Below are positions 60,046 to 64,000 of a stretch of 64,000 nt of DNA, one piece after another. The stretch's first letter is position 1. Each line of letters starts with the position of its first letter. A program made the position numbers and the translations under genes. Origin of the DNA: Chloroflexota bacterium (GTDB lineage Bacteria; Chloroflexota; Anaerolineae; J036; Brachytrichaceae); NCBI GenBank assembly GCA_025354985.1, contig JANXLU010000081.1, positions 18,852-82,851 of the forward strand, in the 5' to 3' direction. The notes under the pieces are model-generated. The model saw only the letters and a program-made list of their open reading frames with translations. It was not told the origin of the DNA and searched no databases.

Positions 60046-60325
60046 ACAATGTGCATGGCTCGGTCCCCCGTTGGTGCCACACATGATAAGTTCCGCTTTG
60101 CACAAATGTATCACCTGTATGTAACAGCGTTTGACTACCACCGTCGAACTCGAGCCACATCTCGCCAGAAATGACATAGCCAAAGTCCACCGCATCGCTT
60201 ACGTGCACTCCAGTCGACGACGGATGAGTTTTGTCGCCCAGATCATCGATCACAAATGAGGGTGGCGGCATCGTATAAATGGAAAAATCGGTAGCCATCG
60301 AGCTGCGGAAAAAATCCGGGGGCAT
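60044..60325 (-). pseudogene. cupin-domain protein fragment
   Basis: A 93-codon frame resembling the second half of a small cupin protein (DAVDFGYVISGEMWLEFDGG, LLHTGDTFVQSGTYHVWHQR). The N-terminal part expected before residue 1 is cut by an upstream stop, although sequence like PDAPGFF just before it may be residual. The C-terminus ends abruptly at the dispersed repeat, several residues before relatives end. Probably a decayed gene. The 155 nt between it and the RRM gene hold no clear feature. Confidence 0.6.
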
Positions 60326-60480
60326 CCGGTTCTAAACCCGGGTCCCGGAACACTGGTTTGCTGTTGGAAGCCCGGTTACAACGAGGCTAATTCCGGTCAT
60401 GGCTTAAGCTTACTTGTCGGAGATTCTCAAATGCGATTCGCTGGAACCATCACTTACTTGCGCCAAAACAAGGCATGGGG

Positions 60481-60768
60481 TTAGAATCCGGTCCTACCAC
60501 CAAAGCCACCTCGAGGGCGTTCCTGGGGACTTGCCTCGTTGACGATGATCCGACGACCATCCACATCCTTTCCATCATACATGGCAATAGCTTTCCCGGC
60601 ATCATCATCGCTGCTCATGGTCACAAAGCCAAAGCCACGCGACCGGTTGGTGGCAGGATCCAGGACGATGACCACTTCGCTTACTTCACCCGCCTGGCTG
60701 AACAAGTCCATGAGTGTGCCTTCGGTTGTGTTAAACGACAAATTGCCAACGAAAATCTTATTACCCAT
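60481..60768 (-). CDS. RRM-type RNA-binding protein
   Basis: A 95-residue protein with one RNA-recognition motif: RNP2 is KIFVGNLSF (residues 4-12) and RNP1 is SRGFGFVTM (about 43-51), both with the RNA-stacking aromatics. A short Arg/Gly-rich tail follows (RPRGGFGGRTGF). Such single-RRM proteins are often cold-induced RNA chaperones in bacteria. A GAGAGGGAA lies about 9 nt before the ATG, and a TACAAT box is about 25 nt upstream of the start. Confidence 0.93.
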   Translation of the reverse strand: MGNKIFVGNLSFNTTEGTLMDLFSQAGEVSEVVIVLDPATNRSRGFGFVTMSSDDDAGKAIAMYDGKDVDGRRIIVNEASPQERPRGGFGGRTGF

Positions 60769-60869
60769 TACCCGTGTTCCCTCTCATAAGAATTGTAGAT
60801 GAAAACTAAATTTGAATAAGCCCTGGAGCGCATGCCACGGGTCGTAGAATCACTGACGAAGGTGATGAC

Positions 60870-61268
60870 ATGAGCAAAGGCAATTTTATTCCAGCAAGCG
60901 AGGCGGTCGTTGAGCAACCGACCTGGGGGCGAATGGTGACCATGAGCCGCCCGGCCGTTGGCGCGCACACAATCGTAACGATGGTTGTTGATCTTGAGCC
61001 CGGTGCGGGCCACAACTTTCACTTTCACGCCGGGCAGGAGGAAGTGATTTACGTGCTCGAAGGTGCAGTGGAGCAATGGCTGGAAGAGGAACATCGCATT
61101 CTTCACGTGGGTGATACGGTGCTGATTGGCGCAAGCGTGGTGCACGCGTCATTCAACACCACCCTGTCGCGTGCGCGCCTATTTGTTGTGGTTGGCCCAT
61201 GTGTCGGCAAAAGCGGCTATAGCGCAACCGACGTATCAGATCAACCACGCTGGATGGCGATCCGGTAG
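60870..61268 (+). CDS. single-domain cupin protein
   Basis: A 132-residue beta-barrel protein. Cupin motif 1 is GAGHNFHFHAGQEEVIYVLE with metal-binding His-x-His and Glu; motif 2 is HVGDTVLIGASVVHASFN with its His. The function of this small class is not fixed by sequence; relatives are isomerases, dioxygenases or sensors. ATG 60870 has AAGGTGA about 5 nt upstream. Divergent from the RRM gene. Confidence 0.88.
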   Translation: MSKGNFIPASEAVVEQPTWGRMVTMSRPAVGAHTIVTMVVDLEPGAGHNFHFHAGQEEVIYVLEGAVEQWLEEEHRILHVGDTVLIGASVVHASFNTTLSRARLFVVVGPCVGKSGYSATDVSDQPRWMAIR

Positions 61269-61280
61269 CCAAGTGAATAT

Positions 61281-61352
61281 GCAAATGTTTTGTCGTCGTA
61301 TTCGCATAGCCCGCGGTCTGCGCGGGCTATGCGAATACGACATAACAAATGC
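61281..61352. repeat. large inverted repeat between cupin and Tm-1-like genes
   Basis: A perfect 21-bp stem (61295-61315 with 61321-61341) with a 5-nt loop. Outside it, imperfect matches extend the arms by about 11 bp each way (GCAAATGTTTT against ATAACAAATGC). There is no T-run on either side. It could be a palindromic dispersed element or a transcript-stabilising hairpin. Confidence 0.8.
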
Positions 61353-61364
61353 TTGCCTACTTTG

Positions 61365-62603
61365 ATGAACCCGACCGTCGTGTTGATCGGCACGCTGGAC
61401 ACAAAAGGAGTTGAGTTTGACTTCTTGCGCACCTGCCTGCGCGCATTGGGTTGCGATGTGATTCTGATGGATGCCGGCATCATCGGCACCCCGCTTGCGC
61501 AGCCGGACATCACCCGCGAAGAGGTCGCCGCGGCCGCACACGCCGATGTTCGCGTGCTGGCCGCGGCCGGTGATCGTGGCAATGCAGTGAATACGATGGC
61601 TTCCGGCGCTGCCGCGATCACGCATCAACTGCATTCAGAAAACCGGGTTCACGGCGTGCTTGGCATGGGCGGATCCGGCAATAGCACCATTGCTTCATCA
61701 GCCATGCGGGCATTGCCAATTGGGGTGCCCAAGCTCCTGGTTTCCACCCTGGCATCTGGCGATACGCGTCCCTATATCGGCGAAAGCGATATCGCCATGC
61801 TTTATTCAGTTGTCGACATCGCCGGCATAAACCGTGTAAGCGAACGTATCTTGTCAAACGCAGCGGCGGCGATGGCAGGCATGGCAACCCAGGAGCTTGC
61901 GCGCTCACGTGCGCAGGCAATAGTATCCAACAAAAAGTTGATTGCTGCAACCATGTTTGGTGTAACCACCCCGTGCGTGTCCACCGCACGCGCGTGGCTG
62001 GAGGCGGATGGGAGCGAAGTGCTGGTGTTTCATGCCACGGGCACCGGGGGGCGCGCAATGGAAGCGCTAGTGCGCGGTGGGTTTGTCGACGGTGTGCTGG
62101 ACATCACAACCACCGAACTGGCCGATGAGTTGGTAGGCGGCGCGTTAAGCGCCGGGCCAAACCGCATGGAAATAGCCGGTGCCCTGGGTTTGCCGCAGGT
62201 AGTGTCGCTGGGCGCGCTAGACATGGTTAATTTTGGCCCAATCGCAAGTGTGCCGGAAAAATTCAAAGACCGCAGGTTGTATGTTCACAATGCCAGCGTG
62301 ACGCTCATGCGCACCACGCCCGTCGAATGCGCCGAACTGGGAGCCATCATTGCGCGCAAACTCAACGCAGCCAAAGGCCCGGTCACGCTATTTATTCCGC
62401 TGCGTGGAACATCGGCCATATCTGGACAGGGTGGCGCGTTCCACGATGCCGTGGCTGATCTTGCCCTGTTTGATTCACTGCGAGCGCACCTGCACGCGCA
62501 GGTACGCATGGTGGAAATGGACACTGAAATAAATGACCCGGTTTTCGCGCGCGCCATGGCGCGCTGCATGGCAGGGTTGATCAAGGCAACAAATGAAACG
62601 TAG
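61365..62603 (+). CDS. Tm-1-like ATP-binding protein (UPF0261 family)
   Basis: A 412-residue protein of the UPF0261 family, whose plant member Tm-1 carries this domain as an ATP-binding, virus-replication-inhibiting unit; the bacterial role is unknown. Supporting segments are [20 protein letters not shown] at the start, [40 protein letters not shown], and [20 protein letters not shown] in the second domain. ATG 61365 is where family homology begins. Its 3' end overlaps the next gene by 11 nt; the two families are usually neighbours or fused, so they probably act together. Confidence 0.9.
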   Translation: MNPTVVLIGTLDTKGVEFDFLRTCLRALGCDVILMDAGIIGTPLAQPDITREEVAAAAHADVRVLAAAGDRGNAVNTMASGAAAITHQLHSENRVHGVLGMGGSGNSTIASSAMRALPIGVPKLLVSTLASGDTRPYIGESDIAMLYSVVDIAGINRVSERILSNAAAAMAGMATQELARSRAQAIVSNKKLIAATMFGVTTPCVSTARAWLEADGSEVLVFHATGTGGRAMEALVRGGFVDGVLDITTTELADELVGGALSAGPNRMEIAGALGLPQVVSLGALDMVNFGPIASVPEKFKDRRLYVHNASVTLMRTTPVECAELGAIIARKLNAAKGPVTLFIPLRGTSAISGQGGAFHDAVADLALFDSLRAHLHAQVRMVEMDTEINDPVFARAMARCMAGLIKATNET

Positions 62604-63414
62604 CGATACTCTGACCAATTTGCGCGCCATCGTCAATGGCGGTGGCGTGATCATCGGCGCGGGCGCGGGCACCGGCCTCTCTGCCAAGTGCGAGGAAACC
62701 GGTGGCGTAGACTTGATCGTGATCTACAACTCCGGTCGGTTCCGCATGGCTGGGCGTGGCTCGCTTGCCGGCATGATGCCGTATGGGGATGCCAACGCAA
62801 TTGTCGTCGAGATGGCCCGCGAAGTGTTACCCGTGGTGAAACACACACCCGTACTGGCGGGTGTGTGCGGCACCGATCCGTTTCGCATGATGCCGGTGTT
62901 TCTCAAACAGATCAAGGAGTTGGGTTTCAGCGGGGTGCAAAACTTCCCAACGGTTGGCTTATATGATGGCATCTTTCGTCGGGGGCTGGAAGAAACCGGC
63001 ATGGGCTATGACCTTGAGATCGAGATGATTCACACTGCCCACGAGCTGGATTTGCTCACCACGCCATACGCCTTTAACCCCGACGAAGCGCGAAAAATGG
63101 CGCTGGCCGGGGCGGATGTGCTGGTAGCTCACATGGGCTTGACCACCAAAGGCATGATCGGCGCATCCTCATCTGTCTCACTCGACGAAGCGGTGCATCG
63201 CGTGCAGGATATGTGTGATGCAGCCCGGGCTGCCAATCCTGATGTGCTTGTGATCTGCCACGGTGGGCCCATCGCCGAGCCCGACGATGCGCAATATGTG
63301 CTTGCCCACACCCACGGCGTGGTTGGGTTTTACGGTGCAAGCAGCATGGAGCGCTTACCCACCGAGATCGCCATCACAGACACCGCGCGCCAATTCAAAC
63401 AGCTCACCCGATGA
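62593..63414 (+). CDS. TIM-barrel protein, phosphoenolpyruvate-hydrolase-like
   Basis: A 273-residue protein of the family annotated as phosphoenolpyruvate hydrolase / TIM-barrel signal transduction protein, related to the PEP mutase fold. Segments are [80 protein letters not shown] and [18 protein letters not shown]. It overlaps the Tm-1-like gene by 11 nt and is the typical partner of that family. Substrate and role are not established. Confidence 0.9.
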   Translation: MKRSDTLTNLRAIVNGGGVIIGAGAGTGLSAKCEETGGVDLIVIYNSGRFRMAGRGSLAGMMPYGDANAIVVEMAREVLPVVKHTPVLAGVCGTDPFRMMPVFLKQIKELGFSGVQNFPTVGLYDGIFRRGLEETGMGYDLEIEMIHTAHELDLLTTPYAFNPDEARKMALAGADVLVAHMGLTTKGMIGASSSVSLDEAVHRVQDMCDAARAANPDVLVICHGGPIAEPDDAQYVLAHTHGVVGFYGASSMERLPTEIAITDTARQFKQLTR

Positions 63415-63523
63415 ATGTCCACCTCCCTTCCTTTTACTCCCTGTCGCCATCCAAGGCAAGGCCTGGGAAATTCGAGCTACAGTGGCGGCATGACCAGTAT
63501 GCCAAATCTCTCTCCTAGAAACC

Positions 63524-63556
63524 GGTCAATGTAGTCCAGCTATCCGTGCGCATTTC
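63524..63556 (+). repeat. hairpin-forming repeat, copy 2 (right half only)
   Basis: Matches 60013-60045 with two or three substitutions (one each in the TCCAGTTATCC and GGGCGC parts), but lacks the left arm, so it cannot form the same hairpin. Confidence 0.7.
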
Positions 63557-63616
63557 CTAGCCACCTCGCATGTCTGTGGGCCTCCGCTGTTGCCTCGATC
63601 TTCCTGTGCCCGCCCC

Positions 63617-63649
63617 CGCTCCCTGTGGGAGATGGTTGGGGTGAGGGCC
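63617..63649. repeat. interspersed element of the GTTGGGGTGAGGG type
   Basis: CGCTCCCTGTGGGAGA followed by GGTTGGGGTGAGGGCC. Short elements with this core are frequent intergenic repeats in several bacterial phyla; only one copy is in this window, so the call rests on recognition rather than on local repetition. Confidence 0.4.
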
Positions 63650-63835
63650 ACTTTGACACCCCCCGCCCTCCCCTCACCGGTCCGCCAACCACATTCGCGT
63701 TCGAACCATATGCCCAACCACTACAAAATCTCTCGCATTCCCATAAGAACATTTGTTCTATTCTGTGCTAAAATCCCCTGTAACCATGCCTCACCGATTC
63801 CCTGTCCATCTCGGCCCCCAAATTGCCCGTAAACA

Positions 63836-63854
63836 AAATCCTGTTAATCCTGTC
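63836..63854. repeat. ATCCTGTTAATCCTGTC-type string
   Basis: Two tandem ATCCTGT units separated by TA. This string is a common component of intergenic repeats in environmental bacterial genomes; only one copy lies here. Confidence 0.35.
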
Positions 63855-63893
63855 TACTCCCGCGTTGCCCGCGCCCAGCCCCCGTGTCCTCAT

Positions 63894-63919
63894 CCTCAAA
63901 AATATTTTCATTTTTGAGG
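63894..63919. terminator. A/T-rich hairpin near window end
   Basis: A perfect 10-bp stem (CCTCAAAAAT at 63894-63903 with ATTTTTGAGG at 63910-63919) and a 6-nt loop. It has an A-run in the left arm and T-run in the right arm, the form of a bidirectional weak terminator. No adjacent gene is visible inside the window. Confidence 0.4.
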
Positions 63920-64000
63920 ACATTAAAGGACATCCCAAACCGCGCCGAACCCCGCAAAAAGCCCTGTGACCATGAAAAACATGCCACGCCCATCCCCCTG

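Larger units (their letters stand above)
63415..64000. other. 586-nt gene-free, repeat-bearing region
   Basis: No convincing gene. It contains a partial copy of the 60001-60045 repeat, a CCCTGTGGGAGA...GGTTGGGGTGAGGG-type element, an AATCCTGTTAATCCTGTC string and a hairpin near the end. The base composition is skewed toward C on the plus strand in the last 400 nt. Confidence 0.6.

Overview
The window looks like a moderately GC-rich bacterial chromosome segment, most probably from the Chloroflexota (Anaerolineae-like). This is inferred from the gene mix: a bacterial isopentenyl phosphate kinase, a MurA with Asp in place of the catalytic Cys, a GatCA pair beside bactofilin, large envelope proteins, and very short or absent mRNA leaders. 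No rRNA, CRISPR array, prophage or intact insertion sequence was seen. One tRNA gene (Leu, CAG) is present.

Layout. 1-8.4 kb: the 5' part of serA, two polytopic membrane glycosyltransferases, arginase, a small degenerate SWIM-like protein, a glycerophosphodiesterase, a GNAT acetyltransferase, and a PfkB-fold protein lacking the usual catalytic Asp. 8.4-13.6 kb: tRNA-Leu, then an FtsB/DivIC-like protein, bactofilin, gatC, gatA, a sugar nucleotidyltransferase and a class I aminotransferase. 13.6-26.6 kb: a hexuronate locus on the minus strand (uxaC, a fructuronate-reductase-type SDR, a GH2 beta-glucuronidase, an LplABC-type ABC importer, a Gfo/Idh/MocA oxidoreductase) beside a LacI-type regulator. 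ManD mannonate dehydratase lies slightly further on, past murA and a PH-domain membrane protein. Together these would take a glucuronide to 2-keto-3-deoxygluconate. However, the glucuronidase carries an in-frame TAA and the LacI gene has several lesions, so the locus appears to be decaying.

26.6-39.0 kb: miaA and an envelope block, all on the minus strand: ECF sigma factor, FecR-LysM protein, gingipain-type C25 peptidase with NHL repeats, a 1257-residue membrane-anchored coiled coil ending in helix-hairpin-helix units, and an Ig-like repeat protein. 39.0-49.8 kb: a MoaD-MoaE fusion and moaC, a methyltransferase, isopentenyl phosphate kinase, a broken epimerase, an ABC ATPase, purH, an Fe-S PD-(D/E)XK nuclease-like protein, a remnant histidine kinase with its response regulator, a radical SAM protein, a DinB-like protein and an acyl-CoA dehydrogenase. 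49.9-59.1 kb: two TetR/MFS efflux units with clear palindromic operators, a small membrane protein behind a long hairpin-rich 5' leader, and a MacAB-type tripartite efflux operon. 59.1-64 kb: a Gly-rich orphan protein, cupins, an RRM protein, and a Tm-1-like/PEP-hydrolase-like pair. The window ends in about 590 nt of gene-free, repeat-bearing DNA.

Two themes recur. First, many genes have a TANNNT-type -10 box only 6-12 nt from the start codon, twice with a perfect TTGACA -35, which implies widespread leaderless transcription. Second, at least five genes are visibly broken (LacI, beta-glucuronidase, epimerase, histidine kinase, cupin). The best candidate for something undescribed is the multi-hairpin leader at 52862-53096.
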